Shown: positions 22,050 through 33,730, counted from the first letter of the stretch. The stretch: DNA of 64,000 nucleotides from Nephrocerus scutellatus (GCA_947095585.1 OX352762.1:7419969-7483968); one strand, 5' to 3'. The notes: generated from the letters alone by a model not told the origin. Translations and numbers: made by a program.

Positions 22050-22615
22050 TGAGGGCATCACATATAATAAAAACAACCCATAGAAATTAAAATTTTTCTT
22101 GTAAATTCTCTAATCGGGGACACACACACACACACACACACTGCGTGCTCGTTTTGTGGCAAAATCATTCACCAAATGCCGCAGCGGCAGCGAACAGCGC
22201 TGCTCACAAAGCACAGAGCTCATACTTTGCCGTGATCTGATGCGATATAGCGATATTTAAAAATTGTATATTGGGGTCCCCAAGGGGCCGATCGCTCCAA
22301 ATTATTTACAAAAAGTGTTTTCCATCGAAGACACACATGTGTACAAAATTTAAAGAAAATCGGGTAAATTTTGTAAAATATTTGTATGGGAGCCCCCCGA
22401 CCCCGCGGCCCGAGGGGCCTCAAATTTTAATAGAGAGTGTTGTCATGGGAGATATACATGTGTGCCAAATTTCAGTAAAATCGGGCTGTAAGAAGTGGGT
22501 TAAAAATTGATCGCAAGATTCCATGACACACAAATTCACAAATCCACAAGCCCACAAACCCACAAGCCCACAAACCCACAAACACACGGGCAAGTGAAGT
22601 TAATATAGAGAATTT
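22050..22615 (-). repeat. Dispersed repeat family A, copy 3
   Basis: It is nearly the exact reverse complement of 930-1430, with extra length from a (CACAAACC)n-like tract at 22525-22590. It ends in the family terminus 'gaagttaatatagagaattt'. A (CA)n tract interrupts it at 22120-22141. High similarity to copy 1 suggests recent mobility or a segmental duplication. It is non-coding. Confidence 0.75.
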
Positions 22616-22850
22616 AAAAAGTATGTGGTCTGGCGTTTCCTCTGCCTCGCCGCAAAAGCGGCAGCGATCTGTTTGGGATTTCCCCATTTTTTTTAAGTGG
22701 CCATTAAATGGGACATGTCCCGTCATGTCCTACATAAGGGATTTGAGTGTTTGTCGGTTTAACTTGATTTGAGAGAGTAATGAGTTAGCAGTTCCAGGAA
22801 CTACGAAAATTTGCTGGCCTATATCTTAATCGGTATCCAGACATCAGGTT
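22616..22850 (-). pseudogene. LINE C-terminal zinc-knuckle remnant
   Basis: The minus strand reads GHVPFNGHLKKMGKSQTDRC followed by RFCGEAEETPDHILF. This matches the C-terminal 'LTGHC...CRFCxEEEET-EHIL' block that follows RNase H in R1/LOA/I-like LINEs. Only this tail is present, joined to a family A copy. Confidence 0.7.
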
Positions 22851-23076
22851 CCTGATAATCCCAGAAGTCGTCAACAAAGTTTCATCAATTTAAAGGCTAT
22901 ATGCATGCTTACAGAGGATGCGCTTCATTTCGACTTCAACCTGGGTCTCAAGTAACATGCCTCTCCGCAATCAACACAATCTTTTTCTAACTGTCACCAA
23001 TTGTGCACACCTATCCTTTTGTCCACTCTCTTCACTCATTGGCATTTAAGGCGAAGCCTTATTCTATCTCCCTAAG

Positions 23077-23275
23077 CTCAGGCACCGACGTTTACCCACA
23101 ACAGCCGTTTGCTGCCGACGACTCGGACAACAGCTTGTAAAACCGTGTACCTGCAGGAGAACTCAGGCCACGGCGTTTACCCATAGCAGCCGTTCACTGC
23201 CGACGCTTTGATCACCCCAGTTTGTAAAATCGTGTATCTGCAGCAGAACTCAGGCCACGTCGTTTGCCGCTTGTG
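23077..23275 (+). repeat. Tandem repeat, about 85-87 bp, 2.3 copies
   Basis: Copies start at 23077, 23162 and 23249 with 'ctcaggc(ca)acg', then 'cgtttaccca(c/t)a(a/g)cagccgtt', 'ctgccgacg' and 'cagtttgtaaaa(c/t)cgtgta'. It lies just upstream of the Tc1 transposase remnant and may be the 5' non-coding part of that element; this is inference. Confidence 0.75.
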
Positions 23276-23289
23276 TTTGTATAGTGCGC

Positions 23290-24065
23290 TGCTTACACTC
23301 TTGGCTTATTCTGGCGCCTACGTCTCTTTCCTTTCGCGCACCACCTAGGCTCGCACTTCGGTTAGCGGGGCAGAACCAAAGGGAAGTGTCTCGAAAACTA
23401 AATTTGAGTCGATTGTCCGTTCATCTTATGTGGCAGAGATATCAAGAAACTGGCGGCTTCAGACGGCGATATTAGGCTCTGGCCGACCTCGTGCTATAAC
23501 ACAGCGTGTTGACCGCTTTCTTGTGACGACTTCATTGCGAAATCGTCGCTTGAATGCGGTTGTACTGGGACAACGGCTCCAACAAGTTCGTTAGGTTGAA
23601 GTCAGTCAGTGGATAGTTAGAAGGTGATCTGACTGCATAGCGGGCACAGCAAACGGGTCAAAATTGACCCCAGCCCACCGACGAGCCCGCCTTCAGTTTG
23701 CTCGAGAGCATTTGGATTGGACAGAAGAACAATGAAGAACAGTCCTGTTATCTGACGAGTGCAGCATGTCTTTATATGACACGAGGCAGCGAGGAAGAGT
23801 ACACAGAAGAATAGGAGGGCGATTTGAAGAATGTTCCATTGAAGCACGCGTTCGGATGGCGGTGGATCGTACATGTTCTGGGTAGGCATGTCACTGGAGG
23901 CGAAGACAAATCTTGCGAGTACTGGCCGTCAAACAAGAGGATTGATTTCTCAACGGTACAGTGAGGAAGTACTCGAGGACTACGTCTTACCTTTTTCCGG
24001 ATTTATTGTTGGAAACTTCCTCTTCATGCCGTATGATCTCTTTTTCATCGCACACGTTCAAAGTG
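23290..24065 (+). pseudogene. Tc1-like transposase remnant
   Basis: Across frames the order is QREVSRKLNLSRLSVHLMWQ, RYQETGGFRRR, (shift) GSGRPRAITQRVDRFL, LRNRRLNAVVLGQRLQQV, EVSQWIVRR, LTPAHRRARLQFAREHLDWT, LLSDECSM, then (shift) SLEAKTNLA, SQRYSEEVLEDYVLPFSGFI and FLFMPYD. This is the paired helix-turn-helix, GRPR-like spacer and first DDE aspartate (SDEC) of a Tc1-family transposase. The second aspartate block (FMHDNAxPH) is damaged, and the third is lost where sequence changes near 24065. Several frameshifts and stops make it inactive. Confidence 0.85.
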
Positions 24066-24104
24066 GACTCGCTAATAACCACTTCTAAAACTTTCTCGAA
24101 ATTA

Positions 24105-24315
24105 TGCAAGAGATTTATTAGCCTATAAGAGTTTGGCAGAGAATTCCACATACGTGTTATAGTCTGAAGAATGAATCTCTGAACTTAACTGTACGTCCGA
24201 AGATGGGCTTGAGGGTAAACTGATGAGCCGAGTATTGCGGTTGAATTAAAGGAGAGGAGGTATTAAACTGGCTATTTCCCTTTAGCACCCCTGGTAAAAG
24301 CAGCGATAACAAGCG
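24105..24315 (-). pseudogene. Jockey LINE C-terminal fragment
   Basis: The minus strand reads REIASLIPPLL, FTLKPIFG, RTVKFRDSFF and TTRMWNSLPNS-like blocks in shifted frames. They match the C-terminal end of the Jockey LINE at 49530-50755. Only about 70 codons remain. Confidence 0.75.
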
Positions 24316-24319
24316 ATCT

Positions 24320-25310
24320 TTTCATCTCCTGTGTGGTATCTCAAAGTCACTCTTGACGTCGATTCCAGCGACTTGATTGCTTCTTGACTATCTACATAGA
24401 TTACAAAATTAGCTGTTGATATTATATTATGTTTCCGGAATCAGGTCAGTGCCTGCTCAATAGCTATCTTCTTAGCCTGATAAACGCTGCAAAATTCAAG
24501 GCCCGGAAGAACGGAGATGATTACACTTGTTGTCTCTCAGAAGATTGCAGCTCCTTCTTTACCCTCAAGCTTGGATACGTTTGTGAAGAACTTCACGGCC
24601 TTGATATCCTGTACAGAGCCATTCTCTCTCTAGTGTTATTTGAAAGGGTAGATAGCCTGGAGGCGCTTGTTGAAGTAAAGATCAGGTAATGTTTAGTCCA
24701 AATTCGCCACATCTTTTATTAGCGATTTGTTAATCGCCTTGTCAGAAGACATTTCTGCTGGTTCAACTCCAAATTATCCGCTCTATATCTCCGTATATAT
24801 CTACTGCAGGAAGGTAAAAATAAACTCGTGAGCACCCACTAATGTGCAGACAGGCTGCTGTTTGTATCTTCTCTATCATTTTTATTTACGTGGATTTTTC
24901 AACAGCTGGCCACCAGACCATGTACATAAGTATAGTACTGACAACTGCAGTTTAGAGCCAGTGTACCAGCTTCGGTCTTAGCCGCCATCGATGGCCTTTT
25001 TACAAGCCTATGGTAGCTTTATCAATCCCTTCTAGAATATTCGGTTTCCAGCTTAGCTCTGTGCCCAGAAATCTCGCCTTATTACTAAAATTAGACTGAA
25101 ACCGTTTTGAGTCGTGTGTGGGACAACTATTGGTACTTTATATATCTTTCTGAAAAGGACTAGTTCTGTCTTGGACGGATTTATTACTAGTCCATAGTCT
25201 AAAGCCTATTTTGTGACGATTGAGAGAGCATTCTGCATAACCACTTTGGGGAAAAACACAAACATCTTACTTGATGTCCTAAGACTATAACATCCGTATA
25301 TGACGTTGCG
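24320..25310 (-). pseudogene. R1/LOA-like LINE RNase H region remnant
   Basis: On the minus strand, KLETEYSRRD, AGTLALNCSCQYYTYVHGLV (the post-RT linker), then VKFFTNVSKLEGKEGAAIF, CSVYQAKKIAIEQALT and FVIYVDSQEAIKSLEST are readable. The last three are RNase H motifs; the first catalytic aspartate of the FFTDGS block is replaced (FFTNVS). Many stops and shifts are present. It is fused at 24315-24320 to an unrelated Jockey fragment in the same orientation. Confidence 0.75.
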
Positions 25311-25349
25311 GCTTTTCTTGTAAGCTAATGCAAGGCCTTTTTTCATATA

Positions 25350-25434
25350 CAGTACGACCTCGGTTAACGCAACTATATAATAGAAATTGGGTCTGTTGCT
25401 TTAATTGATGGTTGCGTTAACCGAGGTCGCACTG
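25350..25434. mobile_element. Short pogo/Tigger-like MITE (85 bp)
   Basis: Two 24-bp terminal inverted repeats start with CAGTACGACCTCGG and CAGTGCGACCTCGG (one mismatch overall). They flank a 37-bp AT-rich core, with a TA on each side (25348-25349 and 25435-25436). Tc1/mariner-superfamily pogo/Tigger elements have CAGT termini and TA targets. It has no coding capacity and would fold into a stable hairpin. Confidence 0.88.
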
Positions 25435-25439
25435 TATGT

Positions 25440-26950
25440 GTATATACGTACACATAGAATTTTTTTAAAAGAGAGAGATTTATAAATTTAAATCGACCAA
25501 CAAACGGCTGTTATAAGCTTTTAAAAAACTCCAAAGTCATTAATTACTGGATGAATGAAATAAAAAATTCATTTGTAGTTGGGAAATGGAAGCGATACCA
25601 TTTGTTCGCCAAAAAAATGCATTTTATCGAAAGCGAAATTCCGAGAGTAGCCAGAAAGTCACGCACAAAAGTTGCAAAATTTTACTCACGTCACTGACTT
25701 TGTACTACCATAGCCTGGTACTGGTACAGGGTATTCATTAAAAAATTCCATTTGGTGTTGGAATTGCTGCCGCTCCTGCTCCACACTCTGATACTCATGG
25801 TGTAGAGTTTAGTTTTGAAATTGCCGACAGCCACGACCTATGCAAGCGACGAAAGCCACAAACGTTTTAACAATGTTCTGGCCTGGAGTTGCTACTGTCT
25901 CGCTCTCTCTTCCTCTATCGAAGACCACTCTTAACTGCCGCTCTGTGGGGAAATCAAAACTGTAAATCGCTGGCCAAATGCAGTGCAATAAAAATTTATG
26001 CGCTTAAGCGGATCACTGTGTGGCTGTGTGAAAGCAATGAAAGAACGCTCGAGTGACAGACAGATCCGCTGAAAAGACGAAACAAATTCAATTACATGGT
26101 TTCAGCATCAGAATGATGCTGCCGGATGCATAGAATTTTTCACAGAATAAAAATACAGTGGAATTAGAAAAAACAATTAAAATGGTCGCGTGAATTATCC
26201 ACAAAATGTGATTACCTTTGACAATTGTCATATAAAGTGGGTGCCAATGCCAAGTTATGATCCACCCATCTGACAATATTTGTGCGCAACACAACGGCAC
26301 AATGCACAAAGTCGATTGTGCATTTTGTCGGCGTGAGCCGTGAGCTGTGAACTGTGCATTATTTTGTGGAACATGACGTGAGACAGGCAATTATCTCTCC
26401 CCTCTTACTTACTTTTCTTTGTGTGTCAGAAACGATGATAAAGGTACACCATACGACCACCGCTGCTGACAGCTAGCGATAAATGCATGCACATGCAGAC
26501 GTCGTGTCAGATTTTTTCAAACCGAAAATCCGAGTATGTGACATCATAACCTTATCGTGTAGCGAGAATCGCAATTAATGAACTTCGTTCGTTCGTTCGT
26601 TCAAATTACTCTCTCAAGGAAAAGAGAAACAAAAAACGAGAACCACAACAAAAAAATCATATGCTTGCTGTTAACTGTTATCAGAGAATGGTGAAACTCA
26701 TTGGACAACATACGAGAAAGCCTCTTACCTCTCATGTCTGATGGACGAATACGATTAATGCGTTCGATTGGGTCTTTAATTTTAAAGGGAGTTTTGCTTT
26801 TTTTCACGTGACAGCGTCTCAATCTACATGGAATAAGGTGGTCAAAATGTTAAACGTTTCACTGTTAAGTCACACTGTTATGAGACACTGTTAAGTTGCT
26901 CTTTTATGCCTCGTTTTCTATACCTAGTTATATATTATAGGTATACTAGC
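25440..26950. other. No gene recognised
   Basis: There are only short chance frames. A (GTTC)n tract lies at 26586-26605. No transposon motif or spliced exon is apparent. Confidence 0.5.
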
Positions 26951-26989
26951 TGAATGTTAAAATAGGTAGGGAGCCAGTATTCAAGCAGT

Positions 26990-28370
26990 ATATTGACACC
27001 CATAGCTTACACGAGAACACTAATGACAATGGACAACGAGTCATAGAGATGGCAGCAAGCTTGCGAGTACAAGGTTTGCGCGTATATCCACAAAGCCACC
27101 TGGGTATCTCCACGTGCAACCAGATAGACCACGTGTTGACAAACGCCGCCACAGCCCGAACCTTATGACGATACGAACGTACCGAGGTGCCAACGTCAAC
27201 TCGGACCACTATCTTGTTGGTATGGTGCCTCGAGCGCTGATCGCATTCGCATCGCGAATCAGATTCGAGTCAACACAGCTGCCCTTCACAACGAAGAAAC
27301 CAGAAACAACTACGGTCAAGCGATAGGACTCGCCCTAAATGCAGGCAGAGTAAGTCCTGGGGCTGAGATGTCGGGCGTAGAAGTATCTGACGTATCTGAA
27401 AAATACTGTCATTAGTACTGCTGACTCCATCTTAGGCGGTAGTCGTACAGAACGGAACGACTGGTTCGATGACGAATGTATGAAGAATGTAAGAATATAA
27501 AGAGCTCAGAAGTTATGGAGATAGTGATCCGAGACTCCGATGTAACGGCGACAGGAACAATCCTCTATAAGACCATTCAGATACTGGCTTACATAGACGA
27601 AATTGACATCGTTGGTAGAAAACAAAGAGCTGTACTGGAAGCTTTCACCCGGATCGAGCGGGCGGCACGAAATCTGGGGCTTCACATAAATGAGAGCAAA
27701 ACGGAGTGGCCAAGTCTGCGAGTAGAAGATCCAACATTGGTCCCTCAATTAAAATAGTGGAGCGCGAATTTGAAGTAGTGCAATCCCCTAACTATCTCGG
27801 GTCAACTGTAGCAGCAGAAAACAGCCAAATAACCAAAAATACACGCACGGATGCTCAAAGCCAACAAAGCCTACTTTAGTCTCTGAAGACTCTTTAAATC
27901 AAGCAATTAAATCATAACATCAAATCTGCTGGTGTATAAGACAATCGTCGAAACATTACTTACATATGGGTCCGAGACTTGATTGCTTAGCAAAAAGCTT
28001 TCTAACCTCTTAGCCGTGTTCGAGGGAAATGTGTTACAGAGAATTGTTTGCCCCGTATGCGAGGAATGTCGATTCCGAAGACTCTACAATGATGAGATCT
28101 ACGAACGTTACCGCAATGTCGACATTTTCGAAGAGAATTAAGATCGCTAGGCTCCGGAGGGCAGGACACTTAGGTCACATGAACGAACAGAATCCAGCTC
28201 GGAAGTATTTATGGAACACGACAACTAGGCCGGCCATGCATTTGCTAGAAGGATGGCGTATACCAGGACGCCCAGAATTTAGGGATGCAAAACTGGAAGA
28301 TATCGGTAGAGAGATTTTTTGCGGAAGGCCTGAACTGGACCCCGGTTGTAGAGCCAAATATGATGAAGAG
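26990..28370 (+). pseudogene. RTE-like LINE, eroded (endonuclease C-terminus to RT C-terminus)
   Basis: In order on the plus strand are ASLRVQGLRVYPQSH, CNQIDHVLTNAATARTL, YRGANVNSDHYLVGMVPRA (the SDH catalytic end of the endonuclease), a gap, then ILAYIDEIDIVGRKQRAV, AARNLGLHINESKTEW, and after a shift VVQSPNYLGSTVAAENSQI. The C-terminal region continues with GHLGHMNEQNPARK and WRIPGRPEFRD. The RT catalytic YADD is YIDE, so the enzyme is dead. The RT fingers are deleted near 27340-27480. The 3' end is at about 28370, against an oppositely oriented LINE. Confidence 0.82.
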
Positions 28371-28374
28371 GGTT

Positions 28375-28790
28375 TCACACCACATTTTGTCTTTAAGGCA
28401 TTTTGCATCATGTCCGCAATTGTTTCCTCACTTTTGATGACTATGATGTCGTCCTCGTATCCTATTACTTTTACTCCTCTATTATTGAGTTTCACCAGCC
28501 GTTCGTCGACTGCTATAACTCACAGTAGTGGTGAGAGTCCATTCTTTTACTGTTTTAACGATTAAGTTGTCCTCCCATAGGTTTGCTGTGACCCTTCTTA
28601 GCTCTAGCATGGTTTTTATTCATTTTGTTATTTTCGGATTTGCTTCCATTCTATATAATGCTCTTTCCATTGAGTCATATCCTGCACTATTGCGAGTCCC
28701 TTCTATGTCCACGAAGGCACATAGGGCTATCTCTTTCGATTCGAATACTTCTTTTATTTCGTTGGTCACTTTGTTTAGTTTCTCCGATAA
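28375..28790 (-). pseudogene. R1/LOA-like LINE reverse transcriptase remnant
   Basis: The minus strand reads NKVTNEIKEVFESKEIALCA, FVDIEGTRNSAGYDSMERAL, then RRVTANLWEDNLIVKTVK and (shift) VDERLVKLNNRGVKVIGYED. These are the RT blocks around the first catalytic aspartate (FVDIEG) and the YADD site, here YEDD. A stop and a frameshift separate the blocks. The fragment begins next to a family A repeat and ends at the 3' end of the RTE on the other strand. Confidence 0.8.
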
Positions 28791-28791
28791 G

Positions 28792-29015
28792 AGGGAGATA
28801 CACATGTGTGCAAAGTTTGAATCGACTTAATTTTGAAAAAATGATTATGGAAGCTCCTTTTTAGTCCTTCAATCACTTCACATTTTTTACAAAAAGTGTT
28901 GTCAACGAAGAAACATATGTGAATAAAATCGGGCTTTAGGAAGTGAGTTAAAAATGGATCACAAGATTCCACCAGGCAGCCAGCCACGGGCACGCGAAGC
29001 CAATATAGAGAATTT
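28792..29015 (-). repeat. Dispersed repeat family A, copy 4 (short)
   Basis: It carries 'gagatacacatgtgtgcaaa', 'ttacaaaaagtgttgtcaac', 'aaaatcgggctttaggaagtg', 'ggatcacaagattccacc' and the terminus 'cacgcgaagccaatatagag' with 'aattt'. It is a short internal deletion derivative of the family. Confidence 0.7.
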
Positions 29016-30578
29016 AAAAAAACATTTGCTTATTACGACTGCTTTACGGCTGATGTAGCTTTAAATCGATTACTATACGTAGGTACCTACAGTCCGCTCC
29101 ATAAATAAATTATTCGTTTTAGATTTCGAACAAAAGTTTCCCGTTGATAAGATGCTGGCGGCCATTTTCGCTGATCGATAGAACTTGCACCGGCGGCCGC
29201 ACCACAACCGCAACCGACATCATCTTTCTCTTGCGTTCAATGATTTAAAATTAAAATTAAAATTAATATTTCAGTGAATTGATTGCGGACAAATTGACTT
29301 GCATTGAATGCGAAGTAAATGAGGACGAAAGTTGTGAAATATTCGCGGTAAGGACCAACCTAAATATAGGGCTCTTGTGTGTGTGTGTGTAAGGTATACA
29401 GAGTCCTTGAGAAGCGAAAACATTACTCTCAGTAAACATTAACTTTTGCAATTGCTGCGAAGTACATTTTTGGGCACCAGCGCTGGCGTAATACACACAC
29501 ACAGTCTGTCTGTCTGTCTGTCTGTTTGTCTCTGAAAGAAATACACAAAAATGCATAACTCTCACCGCCTTCACCATTGTTTGCTCATTAATTTCATTCG
29601 CTTCGCTACAAGGTTGCAAGGATAGATACCACGATGACACTACTCACCGGGGGGCTGCCTTCCAATATTCATGGTGTTATTTCGGCCAACTCGAGATAAG
29701 TTTACATTTCACGATTTTTTTTCTTCTGTTTTTGGCCCGTTCCTTCGTTTATTATTCCTTTAAACACAAAGTTATAATTAATGAGATGTGATGCAATGAG
29801 AAGATTTCCAGCAGGAGTACTATAAGAGGGCATAGCATAGTCCAACAAAAAATAAACTAAACTACGGCAAAAGGCGTTGAGACAGAACATAGTTTTGGTT
29901 CCTTGCCGTAAATATAGTGCGCAAGGTGAGGAGACGACGACGACACACGTTTTGTCGTTTTCAAGGTAAACTGAATTATTCTTCCGGTCGAATTAATAAT
30001 TCGTTAGGTGAAGTGAGTGGATCGTGAGTGGGCGTGAGTGGGACGCGCGCACACACACACACAACGGCACAGAGCAAACTTGTTGAGTTATTTGAACAAA
30101 CGAGCGAGCTTACAGAGTTCGTTCGTTCTTTATGCAACAAGTACCATCCACTAGATTCACACACACACACACATACCCTGACGACGCAATGCAAGCACAG
30201 AGGATTGGATGACGAGTTGAGTGTAGTGCATCAGCATTCAAGATTCAAGTGATGCTTCACTCACTGGCAAGTTCACCGATGCTCAAGGGCAATAAATTTC
30301 CGAAGCAAATATCTATGGCGAAGGCAATTTTCTAAAATTTTACTCGGCAGTGTTTGGTGTCGTCCTTCATCCTTCCGCCATCAGATGACGTTCGCTCGAT
30401 CTATGCTTGATTCCCTCTCTCTATCTATCTCTCTCTCGCCCTCTTGAAATTATGATGAATGGTATCGTCCGTCAGCATCAGCTGAGAAGATGAGTAAAAA
30501 CTTATTCGGCCTCAGATTAGTGCCATTCAGGGTTGCTGTTTTAGTCCAACTTGAACTAAATCTGCTCCCTTTTAGAAA
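29016..30578. other. No gene recognised; microsatellites
   Basis: Contents are (GT)n at 29376-29390, (CTGT)n at 29505-29525, two (CA)n tracts at 30050-30062 and 30161-30172, and a (CT/ATCT)n tract at 30415-30437. There are chance frames only. Confidence 0.5.
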
Positions 30579-30582
30579 ATAT

Positions 30583-31491
30583 TGTTACGAAATTTTCGGC
30601 TTTCGAGTTCGTACCGAATTTTGCAAATAAAATACAATACAAGTTTAATAATTTACAAGCTACAACTTTATTAAACACAGAGCAAAAAAAAATATCAAAA
30701 ATTTACAAATTTAATCTGGTGATTACTTTTCTAAGCACACAAAAATACCTTTTACAACAATACATGTATTTCACTACTATTCTACTCTTCAACTGCTCTG
30801 GTTGAATTCCAAATAACAACTGAACGAAAATCCACTTATTTATATTCAGAGACTTCCAATTTTATATACAGAAATATCTAGCAAAGAGCAGAACATTGTG
30901 GTACTTTCCCGTATTTACAACTAACAATACTCATATGTGTGGCGTGGCTCAGTAGAAATTTGCATGGCTACTGAGCAGGCGATTCCTGGTTCGAATCCCA
31001 GTAACACCAAAAATATTTTTCACGATGTCCCACCTCTCGCGAATGGGTAACAAACGTTGCGAGAGTAATAACTTGTCACGGAAAGCTTCTAGCTCAATTC
31101 TTCGCCGTTCGGATCCGGCCTTAAATTGTAGGTCCCTTCCATTTGTATCCAAAAATATACATGCGCAACACAAATGGTAGCGAGAAGCAAGGGCTTGGAC
31201 CGCGCCGAATATTATTATTAATATTATACTCATATGTAATTAGTCATCTTCCAAAAATAAACTCCATGTGCAAACATGCACACACTTCATTATACCAGAC
31301 AAACCAGTTTGACTAAATATTTGACAGCACCAGTACATAATGGTGTAATCTGTCAACTACTGCCACTATGCATTTCTTAATTCTAGCCTATTTTTGTACA
31401 GGTCTAGGCTACCGTTCTGCGTTAATAAGAGAACGTCCTATTCCATTTATACTCTCACGGCGACATCGACTACTAACTACTTTTCGTAACA
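30583..31491. mobile_element. Solo LTR of an LTR retrotransposon (with nested SINE)
   Basis: The element starts TGTTACGAAA and ends TTTCGTAACA, a 10-bp perfect terminal inverted repeat of the TG...CA type expected for LTRs. It is flanked by a 4-bp direct repeat 'atat' at 30579-30582 and 31492-31495, as expected for an integrase-mediated insertion. Subtracting the nested SINE and its duplication leaves about 610 bp. There is no internal coding region, so it is a solo LTR left by recombination. A second, partial copy of the same LTR follows at 31496. Confidence 0.85.
30939..31225 (+). mobile_element. tRNA-derived SINE inserted in a solo LTR
   Basis: The head has an A box (TGGCTCAGTAG) and B box (GGTTCGAATCC). 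The body and the (ATT)n tail follow the 11 kb copy closely. A 12-bp target-site duplication 'atactcatatgt' flanks it (30927-30938 and 31226-31237). The sister LTR copy at 31.5-31.98 kb retains the unoccupied site (near 31876-31887), so the insertion is proven by a paralogous empty site. Confidence 0.93.
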
Positions 31492-31495
31492 ATAT

Positions 31496-31985
31496 TGTTA
31501 CGAAATTTAGGCTTTCGAGTTCGTTAATGATTTTGCAAATAAGACACAACACAATTTTATTAATTTACAAATAACAACTTTAATAAACAGTAAAAATGAT
31601 ACAAGTTCACAATTTATATTGGTGGTAACTCTAAATGTACACAAAAACACTTTTTACAACAACACTTGCATTCCACAATAGACCTCTAAGGTAGTAGCAG
31701 TATTACTTTGCAAGAACTCTTACAACTTGACTGGTTGAGTTCTAAACAATGAATGAATCCTCTGCAGCAAACGCCACCTTTTATACTCATTGAATTGTTT
31801 CCAGAAACTTCCAATCTTATAGACAAAAATATCCAGAAAAGACCAGAAAATTGTAGCCTTATTTCTTTATTTACAACTAATGATACTCATATGTAATGAG
31901 TTATCTTCTAAAAATAATCAATCATGTTCCTACACACAAACCGGGCAATCCGCACAAATCGGTTTGAGTGCATAATGATATAAAC
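31496..31985. mobile_element. Second LTR copy, 3'-truncated
   Basis: It begins TGTTACGAAATTTAGGCTTT and follows the first LTR block by block: 'tttcgagttcgt', 'caatttacaa', 'tttttacaacaacact', 'actcatatgtaatgagttatc'. The end after about 31985 does not match, and no CA terminus is found. It abuts the first copy's target duplication. Confidence 0.75.
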
Positions 31986-31989
31986 TTGC

Positions 31990-33400
31990 AGGCGGTTAAA
32001 TTTCAAATTTTTAATAATCTAAGAAATCTTACAGCTTGAAAGTATGCTATTCCAAGGTGCTTAATTAATTAATGAAATAAGACTAACAAGTTCCTTTTAA
32101 AAATAATGAAAATTTTATTGAATCTAATTAGCTTATTATTATGATGATAATCAAGTCAATATTTCGGTCTTGCCGACCATTAATATTCTTGGGGAAAATC
32201 ATTTATAAATTATCTTTTGATAATGGTATATTGCCTTAATTAACATTAATTAATTAAAAAATGCTATACATCAGCTAATTAAATTAAATAAAATTTAAAT
32301 AAAAACTTAATATGAATAATAATTAATATTAAAAATAATGAAATAACTCAAAAAAAAATTCTGTTGGGACTTATTTCCCTTCAATAATTTTGTGATTTAT
32401 TTCATAACTACCGAAAATACCCAGCATTGCCCGACCGTCCGTCCGTTGACCACACTGACCCATTTACACTAATTCTGTTATTATTTTGTAAAACGAAATC
32501 GATTTAAAATATATTTCAAGAGTGGTCCATTTATGTTTTTAATTTGCTCCATAGAATTTTTGTACGACGGCAACCCTGATGCCAATGCCGAAGTTTTTCC
32601 CCTTCTCGACTCCGTTGATAGCTGTTCACGTATGTTATGCTGGGGCTGTTTGTATCATCTAACCGAGTTGTGCATCATTTTGAAGGAAGTCATCATCATC
32701 ATCATTATCCAAACAGAGCAGAAGACGTCAAGGACGAATGTAAATAACTCTACAAGGAAACTCTATACACTCACCGCAGTACTTGGGTGAAATATTTCTT
32801 TGTGAGTTTAGATATTTTTGCTTTTTGGTCTCAAAGGGATTCAAGAGCAAGGAGGGATTTTTATTTTCTCATAAGTACTCGTACCCACTGCATCTGTACA
32901 CCAATAAGCACAAAATGAGAAGGTTAACTTCACCTTTTGATAACTATTCGTTGGTCTCTGAGTGGAGGCGCAAAGCAAAATGCGATACGATCGTCAAAAT
33001 ATAAGTTCACTAAAATGCAATAATTATATAAGTGTACTGCAATAAATTGACTTTAAACCTGGCCATATGCCTCCATCAAAATTTTCTTCTTGAGACACAT
33101 CTGTCAAGTTGTGGAAATAGTTGGTAGTTGCTAAGTGCAATGTTTCGGCAATTGGAACTTAGGGAATTGACAATGTGCAAGGATTCCTAAATGAAAGCAT
33201 TATGTGTTTATCTTGATTCAAAGATCAAAAAGAACCGAATGAAGTCTGTACAGTTTTACCAGTTGTTTACTCTTACTTTTAGTTTTGTTGACGTTTCCAA
33301 TATAAGGTTATTTATAAGAGTAGCTGTTCAGAAAATTAACTTAAAGACGTAAGCACGGACGGACGAAGGCAGTATTTTCTGCTAAATAAATTGTTTTTTG
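31990..33400. other. No gene recognised
   Basis: The first part (32000-32370) is very AT-rich with (ATTA)n-like tracts. The rest holds only short frames. One of 85 codons at 32533-32790 has no recognisable domain and lies over a (CAT)n tract. Confidence 0.45.
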
Positions 33401-33401
33401 T

Positions 33402-33730
33402 TTAAATTCTCTATATTAACTTCGCAGAGCAATTTTAGCAAAAAACGCCAACAGAGAAGAACGAACGTTATGGCCTTTTTTACTTACCTACTCTGGTCCG
33501 ATCTGCACGGGCTTATCCAAGAGACTAAGAAAACGACTGGCCTGTTGTTCGCCCTTTTATAGTATTTTCTAGTGTCGCGAAAATGTACGCAAATACCCAT
33601 GTTCTCCCCTGTGATTGGCCGATGCGGTGGCGTGATGTAGTCTGCCATTTCTTTTATTGTCTTTTCTGTTCGTTGTACGCAGTGCATTGCTACATAGTGT
33701 ATCCGAATTAACGGAAAAAGTATTGTAACA
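33402..33730 (-). mobile_element. Possible LTR fragment behind a family A terminus
   Basis: The plus strand starts with the family A terminus 'aaattctctatattaacttcg' (33404-33424). The minus strand further in has a core-promoter-like 'actataaaagggcgaac' (33566-33550) within GC-richer sequence, which resembles a retrotransposon LTR promoter. No paired terminus was found, so the class is a guess. Confidence 0.3.
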
